A DNA stretch of 64,000 nt from Pedobacter arcticus A12 (GCF_000302595.1 NZ_JH947126.1:213213-277212), one strand, 5' to 3'; shown: positions 15,576 through 26,344, counted from the first letter of the stretch. Notes: generated by a model not told the origin, from the letters alone. Program-made: numbers and translations.

Positions 15576-16888
15576 AATATATCTTTTCTGATTTAAGCAA
15601 TTCTGACATTCAAAATCTTATTTCCCGCAACGCAGATTCAGGAAACGAGATAAGAGAAAAGGTGGAACAAATCATCAGCGAAGTAAAAATTAATGGAGAT
15701 TTAGCCTTAAAAAACTTTGCTTCACAATTTGATAAGGTTGAATTGGATTCTTTGTTTATTGGGATAGATGAAATTAACCACTTGGCCAGCGGAATTGAAG
15801 AAGATGTAAAAAAAGCAATTAACGTTGCTTATAAGAATATCAAAAAATTCCACGAAACACAGATTTCTAAAGAAGATAAAGTAGAAACTACTGCCGGTGT
15901 AACTTGCTGGAGAGAAGTTAGAGCAATTGAGAGAGTTGGATTGTATATCCCAGGTGGAACGGCAGTTTTACCGAGTACATTTTTGATGTTGGGCGTACCT
16001 GCAAAAATTGCTGGCTGTAAAGAAATTGTAGTTTGTTCTCCTCCGCAAAAATCTGCAACTGTAAACGGATACATTGCTTACGTTGCACAACTTTTAGGCG
16101 TAGAAAAAATTTTCTTAGCTGGAGGCGCACAAGCTGTTGCAGCTATGGCTTACGGAACAGAAAGTATCCCGAAAGTTGATAAAATTTTCGGTCCTGGAAA
16201 CCAGTTTGTTACCATGGCGAAAACCTTGATCCAATCGACCACAAACACGGCAATTGATATGCCTGCTGGCCCTTCAGAAGTTTTGATAATTGCTGATGAA
16301 ACCGCCAACCCAATTTTTGTTGCAGCAGATTTATTGGCACAATGTGAACACGGTATTGACAGTCAAGGAGTTTTATTATGTAACTCTGAATCAATTATTA
16401 AAGAAACATTAAGTGAAGTAGAAAAGCAATTAGCAGTTTTACCGCGGAAAGAAATTGCGGCAAAAGCAATTGACAATTCTTATATGGTTTTTGTAAAGGA
16501 TTTAGACCAAGCAATGACTTTTAGTAATGAATATGCGCCAGAACATTTAATTTTAGCAACAGATAATTGGCAACAAATTTCCGATAAAATCATTAACGCA
16601 GGTTCTGTTTTTGCAGGCAATTTAACTCCAGAAAGTGCTGGGGATTATGCAAGTGGAACAAACCACACTTTGCCTACAAGTGCTTATGCTCGTTCTTATT
16701 CTGGCGTGTCTTTGGATTCTTTTGTAAAAAAAATCACGTTCCAGCATATCAGCGAAAGCGGTATAAAAAATTTAGGACCAACTATTGAAATTTTAGCAGA
16801 AATTGAAGGGCTGCAGGCGCATAAAAATGCTGTATCTGTGAGACTTTTGCAGAGCCGAGAAACAAGTAGCAAGAATCAAGATTGTTGA
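15569..16888 (+). CDS. hisD: Histidinol dehydrogenase
   Basis: From ATG 15569 the protein is 439 residues and begins MRQYIFSDLSNSDI, the usual start for this family. An in-frame ATG at 15503 would add 22 residues encoded partly by a palindromic repeat (KSFSLGEGFR), which looks like non-protein sequence, so I prefer 15569. Family motifs include ERVGLYIPGGTAVLPSTFLML, FGPGNQFVTMAK, AIDMPAGPSEVLIIAD, LAQCEHGIDSQ and GDYASGTNHTLPT with the zinc and catalytic His/Glu residues. It oxidises histidinol to histidine in two NAD-dependent steps, the last reactions of the pathway. hisC follows after 62 bp of spacer containing short AT-rich repeats. Confidence 0.96.
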   Translation: MRQYIFSDLSNSDIQNLISRNADSGNEIREKVEQIISEVKINGDLALKNFASQFDKVELDSLFIGIDEINHLASGIEEDVKKAINVAYKNIKKFHETQISKEDKVETTAGVTCWREVRAIERVGLYIPGGTAVLPSTFLMLGVPAKIAGCKEIVVCSPPQKSATVNGYIAYVAQLLGVEKIFLAGGAQAVAAMAYGTESIPKVDKIFGPGNQFVTMAKTLIQSTTNTAIDMPAGPSEVLIIADETANPIFVAADLLAQCEHGIDSQGVLLCNSESIIKETLSEVEKQLAVLPRKEIAAKAIDNSYMVFVKDLDQAMTFSNEYAPEHLILATDNWQQISDKIINAGSVFAGNLTPESAGDYASGTNHTLPTSAYARSYSGVSLDSFVKKITFQHISESGIKNLGPTIEILAEIEGLQAHKNAVSVRLLQSRETSSKNQDC

Positions 16889-16950
16889 GCGTAATCTACT
16901 AATGACTAATAAACTCTTCCGAAAGGCTATCGGAACTAATGAACTAAAAA

Positions 16951-18003
16951 ATGTTTGACATAAACAAAATCATCCGACCAAACATCAAAACCTTAAAACC
17001 TTATTCTTCTGCAAGAGACGAGTTTAAAGGCGAAGCTTCTGTTTATTTAGATGCCAACGAAAACGCGTTTGGCTCTCCACTTCCTAAGGCGTATCATCGC
17101 TATCCGGATCCAATGCAATACGCAGTTAAAATGCGATTAAGTGCGATAAAAGGAGTTCCTGCAAGAAATATTTTCTTAGGTAATGGAAGTGACGAAGCCA
17201 TTGATATTTTGTTCAGAAGCTTTTGTAACCCAGGTTTGGACAATGTAATCATCGTACCGCCTACTTATGGTATGTACGAAGTTTCTGCAAACATCAATGA
17301 TGTTGAAATTAAACGTGTAAATCTTACCGAAGAGTTCCAACTGAATTTAGATGGAATTGCTGAAGCTATAAACGATAACACAAAATTGATTTTTATCTGT
17401 TCGCCAAATAACCCAACAGGTAACTCGATCAACCGTGAAGACATTGAAACGCTTTTAGCAAACTTTGATGGTATTGTGGTAGTTGACGAGGCGTATATCA
17501 ATTTCTCTCGTCAGAAAACATTTATACAGGAATTAACAGAATATTCCAACTTAGTGGTTTTGCAAACCTTATCAAAAGCTTGGGGTTTAGCTGCATTAAG
17601 AGTAGGAATGGCTTTCGCCAGCGAAGAAATTATCGAAGTTTTTAATCGGGTAAAACCACCTTATAACATCAACGAGGCTTCGCAAACTTTGGCATTAGAG
17701 GCTTTGAATAATGTTGACCAAGTAAATGGCTGGATTAAAGAGATTTTAAAAGAACGCGACGCTTTAGTATTAGCATTAAAGAATTTTGATTTTGTAATTG
17801 ACATTTATCCTTCAGATGCGAATTTTATTTTAGTAAAAACCGCGGATGCAGATAAGATTTATAAATACCTAACAGAAGAAGGAATTATTGTAAGAAACCG
17901 TAATAAGGTAGAACTTTGCGAAGGCTGCCTACGCATTACCATTGGTACAAACGGAGAAAATCAGGCTCTCATCAACAGCCTAAAAAAACTTAAAGATGAT
18001 TAA
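16951..18003 (+). CDS. hisC: Histidinol-phosphate aminotransferase
   Basis: This 350-residue fold-type I PLP enzyme shows [56 protein letters not shown] and the PLP-lysine motif [15 protein letters not shown], then ANFILVKT near the C terminus. It transaminates imidazole-acetol phosphate with glutamate to histidinol phosphate. The length matches bacterial HisC. Its 3' end overlaps the hisB start by 8 bp (ATG at 17996, TAA ending at 18003), indicating translational coupling within the his operon. Confidence 0.96.
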   Translation: MFDINKIIRPNIKTLKPYSSARDEFKGEASVYLDANENAFGSPLPKAYHRYPDPMQYAVKMRLSAIKGVPARNIFLGNGSDEAIDILFRSFCNPGLDNVIIVPPTYGMYEVSANINDVEIKRVNLTEEFQLNLDGIAEAINDNTKLIFICSPNNPTGNSINREDIETLLANFDGIVVVDEAYINFSRQKTFIQELTEYSNLVVLQTLSKAWGLAALRVGMAFASEEIIEVFNRVKPPYNINEASQTLALEALNNVDQVNGWIKEILKERDALVLALKNFDFVIDIYPSDANFILVKTADADKIYKYLTEEGIIVRNRNKVELCEGCLRITIGTNGENQALINSLKKLKDD

Positions 18004-19132
18004 ATTACTTTTTATAGATAGAGACGGAACGCTGATTTTAGAGCCCGCAGATGAGCAGATAGACTCATTTGAAAAATTGGTTTTTTACCCAAATGCAATA
18101 AGCAACTTAGCTAAAATTGCTAAAGAAACAGATTTTGAGTTGGTAATGGTAACCAATCAAGACGGGCTAGGAACTTCCTGCCATCCCGAAGAAAATTTTT
18201 GGCCGGTACAAAACTTCATCATCCAAACTTTGAAAAATGAAGGCATCAACTTTAGCGAAATCATTATTGATAAAACTTTTGCAAAAGACAATGCGCCAAC
18301 CCGTAAACCAGGAACTGATTTACTAACTCATTTCTTTGATCAAGAGAAGTATGATTTGGTAAATTCTTTTGTAATTGGTGACCGATTGAATGATGTGGTT
18401 TTAGCTAAAAACTTAGGAGCAAAAGCCATTTGGTTAAATAACAATCCTGAATTAGGTGCTACCGAAGCGCAAAATAAGATCGAGAATCTCAACGAAGTTT
18501 TAGCTATCGAAACTTCTGACTGGAACGAAATCTACCGCTTTTTAAAAGTGGGCGACCGTAGAATCGAACACATCAGAAAAACCAACGAAACGGACATCCT
18601 CATTAAAATCAATTTAGATGGAAAAGGAAATTCAGATATCAAAACCGGTTTAAACTTCTTTGACCACATGTTAGATCAAATTGCCCGTCACGGCGGTATA
18701 GACTTAACTGTACACACCAAAGGTGATTTACATATTGACGAGCACCACACCATTGAAGATACTGGAATAGCTTTAGGTGAAGCTTTCGCTCTGGCGTTAG
18801 CCGATAAAAAAGGGATTGAACGTTATGGTTTCTGCTTACCAATGGATGATTGTTTGGCGCAAGTTGCTATAGATTTTGGTGGTAGAAACTGGATAGTTTG
18901 GGAAGCGGAGTTTAAACGCGAAAAAGTTGGTGATATGCCAACGGAAATGTTCTATCATTTCTTTAAATCTTTCTCTGATGCATCTAAATCAAATTTAAAC
19001 ATCAAAGTTGAAGGCGACAACGAGCATCATAAAATTGAAGCAATTTTTAAAGCCTTCGCAAAAGCCATTAAAATGTCCGTAAAACGCGATATCAATAATA
19101 TGAGATTGCCAAGTACAAAGGGATTATTATAA
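17996..19132 (+). CDS. hisB: Bifunctional histidinol-phosphatase / imidazoleglycerol-phosphate dehydratase
   Basis: This 378-residue protein is a fusion. The first 165 residues are an HAD-type histidinol phosphatase with FIDRDGTLI (nucleophile Asp and DxD), [10 protein letters not shown] and [17 protein letters not shown]. The remainder is the dehydratase with [47 protein letters not shown] and [19 protein letters not shown]. The two activities are steps 8 and 6 of the pathway. Such fusions occur in enterobacteria and Bacteroidetes. It overlaps hisC by 8 bp; 102 bp of spacer with short repeated ATACTTAAT-like words separates it from hisH. Confidence 0.96.
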   Translation: MIKLLFIDRDGTLILEPADEQIDSFEKLVFYPNAISNLAKIAKETDFELVMVTNQDGLGTSCHPEENFWPVQNFIIQTLKNEGINFSEIIIDKTFAKDNAPTRKPGTDLLTHFFDQEKYDLVNSFVIGDRLNDVVLAKNLGAKAIWLNNNPELGATEAQNKIENLNEVLAIETSDWNEIYRFLKVGDRRIEHIRKTNETDILIKINLDGKGNSDIKTGLNFFDHMLDQIARHGGIDLTVHTKGDLHIDEHHTIEDTGIALGEAFALALADKKGIERYGFCLPMDDCLAQVAIDFGGRNWIVWEAEFKREKVGDMPTEMFYHFFKSFSDASKSNLNIKVEGDNEHHKIEAIFKAFAKAIKMSVKRDINNMRLPSTKGLL

Positions 19133-19234
19133 GTAGAATGATTTTAGTATCAAGTAGAAAGACAACTAAATGAAAATTCCCTCAACCAAGCAAATTATCT
19201 TGATACTCATTACTTAATACTCAATACTTAATAA

Positions 19235-19825
19235 ATGATAGGTATAGTAAATTACGGCGCTGGGAATATTTTCTCGTTAACCGCTGCTTTAGGTCGTTTA
19301 AATCTTAATTACGGAATGATTAATTCTGAAGATGATTTTGATATATACGACAAAATAATTATTCCAGGGGTTGGTCATGCGGGAACTGCTATGCAAAAGC
19401 TTACCGATACAGGTTTGGTTCCAAAAATCAAAAGTTTAACAAAGCCAGTTTTAGGGATTTGTGTAGGTATGCAATTGCTTACAGGTTTTTCTGAAGAAGG
19501 AAACTACAATCTACTGGACATTTTACCATTAAAAACATTACGTTTTAAAGAGCTCGAATCAAAGAAAGTTCCACACATGGGTTGGAATCAGATTTCTCCG
19601 CAAAAAGAAAATCCCCTCTTCATTGGAATAGCAGATGAGACGTATTTTTATTTCGTTCACTCCTATTATATAGAATTTAATCCTAATTTTACCATCGCTT
19701 CCTGTAACTACGGAATTAAGTTTTCCGCAAGTGTTCAGAAAGACAACTTTTACGGAGTACAGTTCCATCCAGAAAAATCTGGTGAAGCTGGTGAATTGCT
19801 CCTTAAAAATTTCGCTAACTTATAA
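19235..19825 (+). CDS. hisH: Imidazole glycerol phosphate synthase glutaminase subunit
   Basis: This 196-residue class I glutamine amidotransferase shows GAGNIFSLTAALGRL and GVGHAGTAM, the nucleophile Cys in GICVGMQLLTG, and His/Glu in GVQFHPEKSGEAG. It releases ammonia from glutamine and channels it to HisF, with which it forms the synthase that makes IGP and AICAR. It is placed 9 bp upstream of hisA in the same operon. The start ATG 19235 gives MIGIVNYGAGN, the standard N terminus. Confidence 0.96.
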   Translation: MIGIVNYGAGNIFSLTAALGRLNLNYGMINSEDDFDIYDKIIIPGVGHAGTAMQKLTDTGLVPKIKSLTKPVLGICVGMQLLTGFSEEGNYNLLDILPLKTLRFKELESKKVPHMGWNQISPQKENPLFIGIADETYFYFVHSYYIEFNPNFTIASCNYGIKFSASVQKDNFYGVQFHPEKSGEAGELLLKNFANL

Positions 19826-19834
19826 AATCAAGAA

Positions 19835-20584
19835 ATGTATATTATCCCTGCTGTTGACGTATTAGACCAAAAAATCGTTCGTTTAGTTGAAGGCGACTAT
19901 AATCAAGTTACTCGTTACGAGGTTGCCCTTGAAGAACAAATTGAAATGTACCAGTCTAACGGGACTGAGATTGTCCATATCATAGATTTAAATGGTGCTA
20001 AAGGCGATTTCAGCAATCAAAAATACTTAGCCGACATCATCAAAAAAACCGACATGAAAGTGCAATACGGTGGTGGTGTAAGAAGTATTGATAAAGTTAA
20101 AGAGTTGATTGATGTTGGTATTTACCGCGTAATTGTGGGTACGCAGGCAATTACGAATCCTACATTTTTAGAGGATCTTGCAAAAGAAATGTGCAATAAA
20201 ACAAAATGCTCAGATCAAGTTGTGGTTGCAATTGATGTTTTGGACGAAGTAATTAAATACTCGGGTTGGATGGAAAGTTCACCAATTAAATTAATGGACT
20301 ACGTAGATAAATGCTTGCAATTAGGCTTTTTCCGTTTTTTATGCACAGACATTAATAAAGACGGAAAATTAGGTGGTGCAGGAGTAGAATTATACGAAAA
20401 ACTTTTAAGCCACTCCCCTTTCATTAAACTGATAGCATCCGGTGGTGTTAGCTCTATGGCAGATATTGAAGAGTTAAACAACCATAAAATTGAGTCTTGC
20501 GTAGTTGGTAAAGCCATCTATGAAAAAAGAATTTCAATCGAAGAAATCAAAAATTGGAATTTGCACAGACTGAGTTCTATTTAA
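19835..20584 (+). CDS. hisA: ProFAR isomerase
   Basis: This 249-residue TIM barrel has the HisA signatures MYIIPAVDVLDQKIVRLVEGDY (with catalytic Asp8), VQYGGGVRSIDKVKELIDVG, VVVAIDVLDE (second catalytic Asp region), CTDINKDGKLGGAGVELYEKL and LIASGGVSSMADIEEL. It performs an Amadori rearrangement converting ProFAR to PRFAR, the substrate of HisH/HisF. The gene is 9 bp after hisH and 11 bp before the inferred hisF start, so it is well inside the operon. Confidence 0.95.
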   Translation: MYIIPAVDVLDQKIVRLVEGDYNQVTRYEVALEEQIEMYQSNGTEIVHIIDLNGAKGDFSNQKYLADIIKKTDMKVQYGGGVRSIDKVKELIDVGIYRVIVGTQAITNPTFLEDLAKEMCNKTKCSDQVVVAIDVLDEVIKYSGWMESSPIKLMDYVDKCLQLGFFRFLCTDINKDGKLGGAGVELYEKLLSHSPFIKLIASGGVSSMADIEELNNHKIESCVVGKAIYEKRISIEEIKNWNLHRLSSI

Positions 20585-20595
20585 CCTCTAGCATT

Positions 20596-21351
20596 TTGTT
20601 AAGTAAACGTATCATCCCTTGTTTAGACGTCAAAGACGGAAGAACAGTAAAAGGCATTAATTTTGTCGATTTACGTGATGCAGGCGATCCAGTAGAATTG
20701 GCTTGGCAATATTCAAACCAAGGTGCAGATGAATTGGTTTTCCTAGATATCACTGCCACCCACGAAAAACGGAAAACCACCATTGAAATGGTAAAGTCCG
20801 TAGCTCGTCAAATCAATATTCCTTTCACCATTGGCGGAGGAATTAGTGAATTAAAAGATGCTGAAGCTTTATTAAATGCAGGTGCTGATAAGATTTCTAT
20901 CAATTCAGCCGCTGTAAGAAACCCGCAATTAATAGATGATCTCGCTAAAGCATTTGGTGTTCAATTTGTAGTTTTGGCAGTTGATACTAAACACTTAGTC
21001 CATGGAGATTTTGTTCATTTAAATGGCGGTCGAATCGCTACTGAGCTACAAACTCAAGATTGGATTAAAAATGCAGAGGAACGTGGAGCTGGAGAAATTC
21101 TACTCACGTCTATGGATAAAGACGGCACAAAATCAGGTTTTGACAACACACTATTGAAGCAAATTAATGATATGGTGTCTATTCCTGTTATCGCTTCTGG
21201 CGGTGCAGGTTCAAGTCAGGATTTTGTTGATGTATTCAAGAAAACCGATGTAGATGCCGCTTTAGCAGCGTCTGTATTCCATTATGGAGAAATTCTGATT
21301 CCAGAATTGAAACAATTATTAAAAGATAAAAATATAGAAATAAGAATCTGA
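20596..21351 (+). CDS. hisF: Imidazole glycerol phosphate synthase cyclase subunit
   Basis: From TTG at 20596 the product is 251 residues and begins [20 protein letters not shown], exactly the expected HisF start and length. The frame is open further upstream to an ATG at 20554, but that would overlap hisA by 31 bp and add 14 unsupported residues. Motifs include the catalytic Asp in [58 protein letters not shown] with the second catalytic Asp, and [13 protein letters not shown]. It closes the imidazole ring using ammonia from HisH. Its stop TGA overlaps the hisIE ATG. Confidence 0.95.
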   Translation: MLSKRIIPCLDVKDGRTVKGINFVDLRDAGDPVELAWQYSNQGADELVFLDITATHEKRKTTIEMVKSVARQINIPFTIGGGISELKDAEALLNAGADKISINSAAVRNPQLIDDLAKAFGVQFVVLAVDTKHLVHGDFVHLNGGRIATELQTQDWIKNAEERGAGEILLTSMDKDGTKSGFDNTLLKQINDMVSIPVIASGGAGSSQDFVDVFKKTDVDAALAASVFHYGEILIPELKQLLKDKNIEIRI

Positions 21352-21938
21352 TGAAAATAGATTTCGCAAAAAGTGACGGATTAGTGCCGGTTATCATTCA
21401 AGATGAAAAAACCTTAGAAGTTTTAATGTTAGGCTACATGAATGAAGAAGCTTACTTAAAAACCGAACAACAACAGAAAGTTACATTTTTCTCTCGTACC
21501 AAAAACAGACTATGGACAAAGGGCGAGGAAAGCGGTAATTTTCTTCACGTAAAATCCATCAGCATAGATTGCGACAACGATACTTTGTTAATTAAAGTAA
21601 AACCAGTCGGACCAACTTGTCATACTGGTTCTAGAAGTTGCTTTAATACTCCTTACAATCAAAATTTTATTTTCGAGTTAGAGAACATCATTACAGAACG
21701 CTACGAAAATCCGACTACAAAATCTTACGTGAACAGTTTAAGAGAAAAAGGCTTAAATAAAATAGCTCAAAAAGTAGGTGAAGAAGGTGTAGAAACCGTT
21801 ATAGCAGCATTAGCGGAAACAGAAACTGATTTAATCAATGAAGCTTCCGATTTAGTGTTCCATCTTTTAGTATTACTTAAAGAGAAAAACCTGTCTTTAG
21901 ATAACATTGCAAAAAACTTAGAATCTCGTCACCAATAA
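21351..21938 (+). CDS. hisI: Bifunctional phosphoribosyl-AMP cyclohydrolase / phosphoribosyl-ATP pyrophosphatase
   Basis: This 195-residue HisIE fusion has an N-terminal PRA-CH domain (PVIIQDEKTLEVLMLGYMNEEAYLKT, FFSRTKNRLWTKGEESGN, and the metal site DCDNDTLLIKVKPVGPTCHTG). The C-terminal PRA-PH domain (KGLNKIAQKVGEEGVETVIAAL, EASDLVFHLLVLLKEKNLSL) has the MazG-like EE..E..D metal ligands. It catalyses steps 2 and 3 of the pathway. It is the last gene of the his operon, its ATG overlapping the hisF stop, and is followed by a palindromic repeat element that may also act as the operon's 3' stem-loop. Confidence 0.96.
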   Translation: MKIDFAKSDGLVPVIIQDEKTLEVLMLGYMNEEAYLKTEQQQKVTFFSRTKNRLWTKGEESGNFLHVKSISIDCDNDTLLIKVKPVGPTCHTGSRSCFNTPYNQNFIFELENIITERYENPTTKSYVNSLREKGLNKIAQKVGEEGVETVIAALAETETDLINEASDLVFHLLVLLKEKNLSLDNIAKNLESRHQ

Positions 21939-21948
21939 TTTCTAATTT

Positions 21949-22034
21949 TGGGCGTTCGGGGACGGGCTTTATGTTTCAATCTTTATCAGCAGAAAAAGCT
22001 GATAAAGGATTTACACTGCAATCCCTAACGCAAA
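21949..22034 (+). repeat. Dispersed palindromic repeat element downstream of hisIE
   Basis: The stretch starts with TTGGGCGTTCGGGGACGGGC and ends with CTGCAATCCCTAACGCAA. Inside it CTTTATCAGC (21981-21990) and GCTGATAAAG (21998-22007) form a perfect 10-bp hairpin with a 7-nt loop. From memory, GGGCGTT..CGGGCT..ATCCCTAACGC elements are dispersed in Sphingobacteria and Flavobacteria intergenic regions. A related, more diverged copy is at 52066-52148. Confidence 0.65.
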
Positions 22035-22045
22035 AAATGTAAAAG

Positions 22046-22945
22046 ATGAAAACCACCACCCTCTCCGGGCACAGCAACCCGATATACGCAGTAATCAGTC
22101 ACCCAACCGAATCTCTTTTTTATACAGCCGGTAACGACAAGGGAATTGTAGAATGGGATTTAAATAGTAAATCACATAAAAGAGTATTCAAAAATGTAAA
22201 ACGTACGGTTTATGCTTTAGAAATCATTCCTGAGCTTAACACTTTATACGCAGGTTGCAATGATGGAAATCTCTTAATCTTTGATTTAGAGACTACCGCT
22301 CTAAAAACAACACTTAGCTTAGGTTCTGCTATATTTTCCTTAAAATATATTTCGGAAAAAGAGGAGTTGATCTGCACAACAGAAAAAGGGCTAATCTTCA
22401 TCATTTCAACTACCGAAAATGAATTAGTACACCAATTCCAATCCGGATATTCCAAAGTCCGTTCAGCTGCTATACATGAAAAATTAAATCTTTTAGCTAC
22501 GGTATCAAACGACGAATACGTTCGGATTTACAATTTGGATGATTTTACGTTGATTCAAGAGTTTCAAGCCCATGAAAACGGAATTGGTTCAGTAAAGTTC
22601 TCGCCAGATGGCGCTAAGCTAATTACGGGAGGTCGAGATGCACACCTAAATAGCTATAATGTTTTTGACTGCTCACTAATACAGAAATTCCCCGCACATC
22701 TATTTGCAATATATCAGATTGTATTTCATCCTTCTGAACCTTTTTTTGCTACCGCCAGCAGAGACAAGTCTATAAAAATCTGGCGCTCGGCAGATTCATC
22801 TCTTTTTAAAGTACTAAGTATAGATAAAGCCAAAGAAGGTCATATTTTATCTGTAAATGATATTGCATGGAGCAACGATGGTCAGTATCTTTTATCTGTT
22901 GGCGATGATAAATTTGTTAAAATCTGGGAGTTTAACGACAAATAG
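22046..22945 (+). CDS. WD40 repeat protein
   Basis: This 299-residue protein consists of WD40 blades and little else. Repeats include LSGHSNPIYAVISHPTESLFYTAGNDKGIVEWDL, KLNLLATVSNDEYVRIYNLDD, HENGIGSVKFSPDGAKLITGGRDAHLNSYNV, HLFAIYQIVFHPSEPFFATASRDKSIKIWR and a closing DIAWSNDGQYLLSVGDDKFVKIWEF, enough for a single seven-bladed propeller. It has no signal peptide and should be a cytosolic interaction scaffold. It lies downstream of the his operon but is separated from it by a repeat element, so a functional link to histidine synthesis is not implied. Partners are unknown. Confidence 0.9.
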   Translation: MKTTTLSGHSNPIYAVISHPTESLFYTAGNDKGIVEWDLNSKSHKRVFKNVKRTVYALEIIPELNTLYAGCNDGNLLIFDLETTALKTTLSLGSAIFSLKYISEKEELICTTEKGLIFIISTTENELVHQFQSGYSKVRSAAIHEKLNLLATVSNDEYVRIYNLDDFTLIQEFQAHENGIGSVKFSPDGAKLITGGRDAHLNSYNVFDCSLIQKFPAHLFAIYQIVFHPSEPFFATASRDKSIKIWRSADSSLFKVLSIDKAKEGHILSVNDIAWSNDGQYLLSVGDDKFVKIWEFNDK

Positions 22946-23095
22946 AAAACTTAATAACATTCGCCGATCTCCGCTACAACCTGATTTTTTTAAGACCCAT
23001 CTCTGCTTTACACGGGTAAACACGATATAAAAGTAGATGTAAACGCAGAGTCCCTGAAAAAGGAGATTCCTGAGGGCGCTAAGACAACAGAATAT

Positions 23096-23165
23096 CCACG
23101 CCGTCATTTCGAACGATAGAGAGAAATCTCACAAATTAGGTGTTCAATTCGAAAAGGAGATTTAC
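23096..23165 (+). repeat. Intergenic repeat-like sequence
   Basis: CGTCATTTCGAACGATAGAG followed by AGAAATCTC resembles, from memory, a short dispersed element (GTCATTTCGAACG..GAGAAATCT) seen in many Bacteroidetes intergenic regions. The 221-bp spacer between the WD40 gene and the NlpC gene holds no convincing ORF. Confidence 0.4.
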
Positions 23166-23166
23166 C

Positions 23167-23730
23167 TTATCTTACGCTTCCACCCCTCGAAAAATATTTA
23201 TAAGTATAAGGATTTCTCAACTTCTCCAACATTACCCCTCGCCTAGTGCTAGCATGCACATAATAGCCGTTTTGCAGGTAAATCCCTACATGGCTAAACT
23301 TTTTACCATCAAAATCAAAAAATACCAAGTCGCCTTCTTTTAACTGGTTTTCGTATTTTCTTTTGATGATATCTACTTGCTGGCTGGTCATCCTTGGAAT
23401 TTCTTTTCCGTAGATATCTTTATAAATCAGATATACCAAGCCAGAGCAATCTATTCCTCGCTTACTTAAGCCACCGAATTGATATTTAGTACCTTCCCAA
23501 TCATCAATAAAGCTATATAAACCACCATTCTTAATATGTTTTTTTGAAACATCCATAGCCTCAGCATATTTATTCGCTATTTTATTTGATGGTTTTTCAA
23601 AATTAGCTTTTGGCGAGCTTGGTAAATTCTTTTTTGATTTACAGGCAGTGAAAGAAAGTGAGAAAAGAAGTATTGCGTATAGCGTAATGGGTAGTGAGAC
23701 CTTGCTTGATTTATACCTATTTATCTTCAT
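23167..23730 (-). CDS. NlpC/P60 family cell-wall hydrolase lipoprotein
   Basis: This 187-residue protein has a lipoprotein signal peptide (ILLFSLSFTACKS, lipobox Cys near residue 30). After a short linker the C-terminal NlpC/P60 domain has the catalytic Cys in RGIDCSGLVYLIYK, the His in KFSHVGIYL and a third polar residue in YYVHASTRRG. It should cut peptide stems of peptidoglycan (gamma-D-Glu-diamino acid bonds) in the periplasm, where it is anchored to a membrane. The gene starts 1 bp after the mutS stop codon on the same strand, so it is likely cotranscribed with mutS without an obvious functional link. Confidence 0.92.
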   Translation of the reverse strand: MKINRYKSSKVSLPITLYAILLFSLSFTACKSKKNLPSSPKANFEKPSNKIANKYAEAMDVSKKHIKNGGLYSFIDDWEGTKYQFGGLSKRGIDCSGLVYLIYKDIYGKEIPRMTSQQVDIIKRKYENQLKEGDLVFFDFDGKKFSHVGIYLQNGYYVHASTRRGVMLEKLRNPYTYKYFSRGGSVR

Positions 23731-23731
23731 G

Positions 23732-26344
23732 TTAAGATTTTTTTAAAACCTTCTGAATTTCGTCCAGTTTCATTAAAGCTTCTACAGGAGTTAACGTATT
23801 TACATCTAAATTATTTAAAACATCTCTAATTTTTATTAAAACAGGATCGTCTAAGGAAAACATTTGCAATTGCACAGGTTGCTTTTGCATTTTCATTAAA
23901 CTGGCTTTTACATGTTCTCCACCGGTACGTTCGTTTTCTAAACGGAGTAAAATTTCATTCGCTCTTTTTAAAACCGACGATGGCATTCCAGCCATTTTAG
24001 CAACATGAATTCCAAAGCTATGTTCGCTACCACCTGGCACCAGTTTACGCAAGAAAATCACTTTATTGCCTACTTCCTTCACGGAAACGTTGAAGTTTTT
24101 AATTCGGTTAAAAGAATTGCTCAGCTCGTTCAACTCATGGTAATGCGTAGCAAACAAGGTTTTGGCTTTCGCCGATGGATGGTTGTGCAAGTATTCGGCA
24201 ATGGACCATGCAATGGAAATACCATCATAAGTTGATGTCCCTCGTCCAATTTCATCCAATAAAATCAAACTCCTATCCGAAAGGTTATTTAAGATGCTCG
24301 CCGTTTCGTTCATCTCTACCATAAACGTTGATTCGCCCGACGATAAATTATCCGATGCACCTACCCTAGTGAAAATTTTATCTACAATCCCAATTGAAGC
24401 TTCTTTTGCAGGCACAAAGCTTCCCATCTGCGCCATCAAAACAATTAAACCGGTTTGACGTAGCAAAGCAGATTTACCCGCCATGTTTGGTCCGGTAATA
24501 ATAATAATCTGTTGCGAGTCATTATCCAAATAAACGTTATTGGTGATGTAATCTTCGCCCAAAGGTAGATGTTGTTCAATTACAGGATGTCGCCCACCTT
24601 TGATATCCAATAACTTATCACCACTTACTTTAGGTTTTACATAATGGTTTTTTTGTGCCGTTTCGGCAAAGCAAAGCAAAACATCTAGCTGTGCAATTAA
24701 ATATGCGTTTAACTGAATGGGCTTAATAAAATCGGCTATACTGGTAACTAAATCCGTAAACAAACGGGTTTCAATAGCCAATATTTTTTCTTCGGCACCT
24801 AAAATCTGGTCTTCGTATTCTTTAAGTTCTGGCGTAATGTAACGTTCGGCATTTACCAAAGTTTGTTTGCGAATCCATTCTTGTGGCACTTTATCTTTAT
24901 GCGTATTTGAAACTTCTAAGTAGTACCCAAAAACATTGTTAAATGCTATTTTTAACGATGTAATACCTGTAATACCAGCCTCTCGTTTTTGTAATTCCAA
25001 TAAATAATCTTTACCGCCAAAAGCAATTTTTCGCAATCGATCTAAATCTTCATTTAAACCATCGGCCATTACTTTACCTTTGTTTAAAGCAATAGGTGGA
25101 TCCGTGTATAACTCGGTTTCTATTTTATTTTTAATAGAAGCGCAGGGGTTTATCTGCTCGGCAATTCGTTTTACCGCATCTTGATCTACATTTTCACAAA
25201 TATTTTTTACTTCCGCAATGGCAATCAAAGCTTTTTTAAGCTGTATAATTTCTCTCGGATTGGTTTTTTGCAATCCGATTTTCGAAATCAAACGTTCTAA
25301 ATCGCCAATTTGTCTGATATAACCTTGCAACTGGTTCCTTAGCTCGGTATTTTTATAAAAAAACTCAACAACGGCCAGCCTTTCTTGAATAGGCTTTTCG
25401 TTTTTAAGTGGCATTACCATCCATTTGCGCAACATTCTGGCACCCATAGCACAAGAAGTATGGTCCAAAACATCAATTAAGGTTTTGGCGTTTTCGTTGT
25501 TGGAGCCAATGAGTTCGAGGTTTCTTATGGTAAATTTATCCAACCACATATAACGTTCTTCCTCAATACGGGAGATATTGCTAATGTGCAGCAACTGCCT
25601 ATGCTCGGTTTCGCCCAAATAATGTAAAGCCACGCCTGCGGCCACAATACCTAATTGCAAACGCTCAATACCAAAACCTTTTAGTGATTTTACTTCAAAA
25701 TGTTTAAGTAGTGTTTCCTGTGCGTAATCTGTTGTAAAAGCCCAATCATCAAGCGTATAGGTATAAAAACCACTCCCAAACGTTTCTGTAAAGTCTTTCG
25801 ATTTTGCTTTCGAAAATATCACTTCACTAGGCTTAAAACTTTGCAAAAGTTTATCAATATACTCGGCATTACCTTGTGCTACCAAAAACTCGCCCGTAGA
25901 AATATCTAAAAAAGAAGCACCAATGGTTTGTTTTTCAAAATGCAAACAGGCTAAATAGTTATTGGATTTTTGATTAACAATATTATCGCTGTAAGCTACT
26001 CCAGGCGTAACTAATTCGGTTACACCGCGTTTAACAATTCCTTTAACGTTTTTAGGGTCCTCTAATTGATCGCAAATAGCTACTCTTTGGCCTGCCCTAA
26101 CTAATTTAGGCAAATAAGTTTCTATGGAATGATGAGGAAAACCTGCCAGTTCAATATGAGAGGCAGAACCGTTTGCTCTTTTGGTTAGTACAATGCCTAA
26201 AATTTGGGAAGCTTTAATAGCATCTTCACCAAAAGTTTCGTAAAAATCTCCGACCCTAAACAGCAATAACGCACCCGGATATTTAACCTTTATCTGGTTA
26301 TATTGCGTCATAAGAGGTGTCTCTTTATCTTTTATTTTTGCCAA
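23732..26344 (-). CDS. mutS: DNA mismatch repair protein MutS
   Basis: This 870-residue protein is a full MutS1. The mismatch-reading Phe-X-Glu is in [13 protein letters not shown] near residue 33. The connector, lever and clamp regions follow, with [41 protein letters not shown] and [19 protein letters not shown]. The ATPase has Walker [14 protein letters not shown] near residue 616, the signature [11 protein letters not shown], Walker [14 protein letters not shown] and ATHYHEL. It binds mispairs and small loops and recruits MutL. The NlpC/P60 gene follows by 1 bp. The 3' end carries the usual C-terminal helical tail ([13 protein letters not shown]). Confidence 0.97.
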   Translation of the reverse strand: MAKIKDKETPLMTQYNQIKVKYPGALLLFRVGDFYETFGEDAIKASQILGIVLTKRANGSASHIELAGFPHHSIETYLPKLVRAGQRVAICDQLEDPKNVKGIVKRGVTELVTPGVAYSDNIVNQKSNNYLACLHFEKQTIGASFLDISTGEFLVAQGNAEYIDKLLQSFKPSEVIFSKAKSKDFTETFGSGFYTYTLDDWAFTTDYAQETLLKHFEVKSLKGFGIERLQLGIVAAGVALHYLGETEHRQLLHISNISRIEEERYMWLDKFTIRNLELIGSNNENAKTLIDVLDHTSCAMGARMLRKWMVMPLKNEKPIQERLAVVEFFYKNTELRNQLQGYIRQIGDLERLISKIGLQKTNPREIIQLKKALIAIAEVKNICENVDQDAVKRIAEQINPCASIKNKIETELYTDPPIALNKGKVMADGLNEDLDRLRKIAFGGKDYLLELQKREAGITGITSLKIAFNNVFGYYLEVSNTHKDKVPQEWIRKQTLVNAERYITPELKEYEDQILGAEEKILAIETRLFTDLVTSIADFIKPIQLNAYLIAQLDVLLCFAETAQKNHYVKPKVSGDKLLDIKGGRHPVIEQHLPLGEDYITNNVYLDNDSQQIIIITGPNMAGKSALLRQTGLIVLMAQMGSFVPAKEASIGIVDKIFTRVGASDNLSSGESTFMVEMNETASILNNLSDRSLILLDEIGRGTSTYDGISIAWSIAEYLHNHPSAKAKTLFATHYHELNELSNSFNRIKNFNVSVKEVGNKVIFLRKLVPGGSEHSFGIHVAKMAGMPSSVLKRANEILLRLENERTGGEHVKASLMKMQKQPVQLQMFSLDDPVLIKIRDVLNNLDVNTLTPVEALMKLDEIQKVLKKS

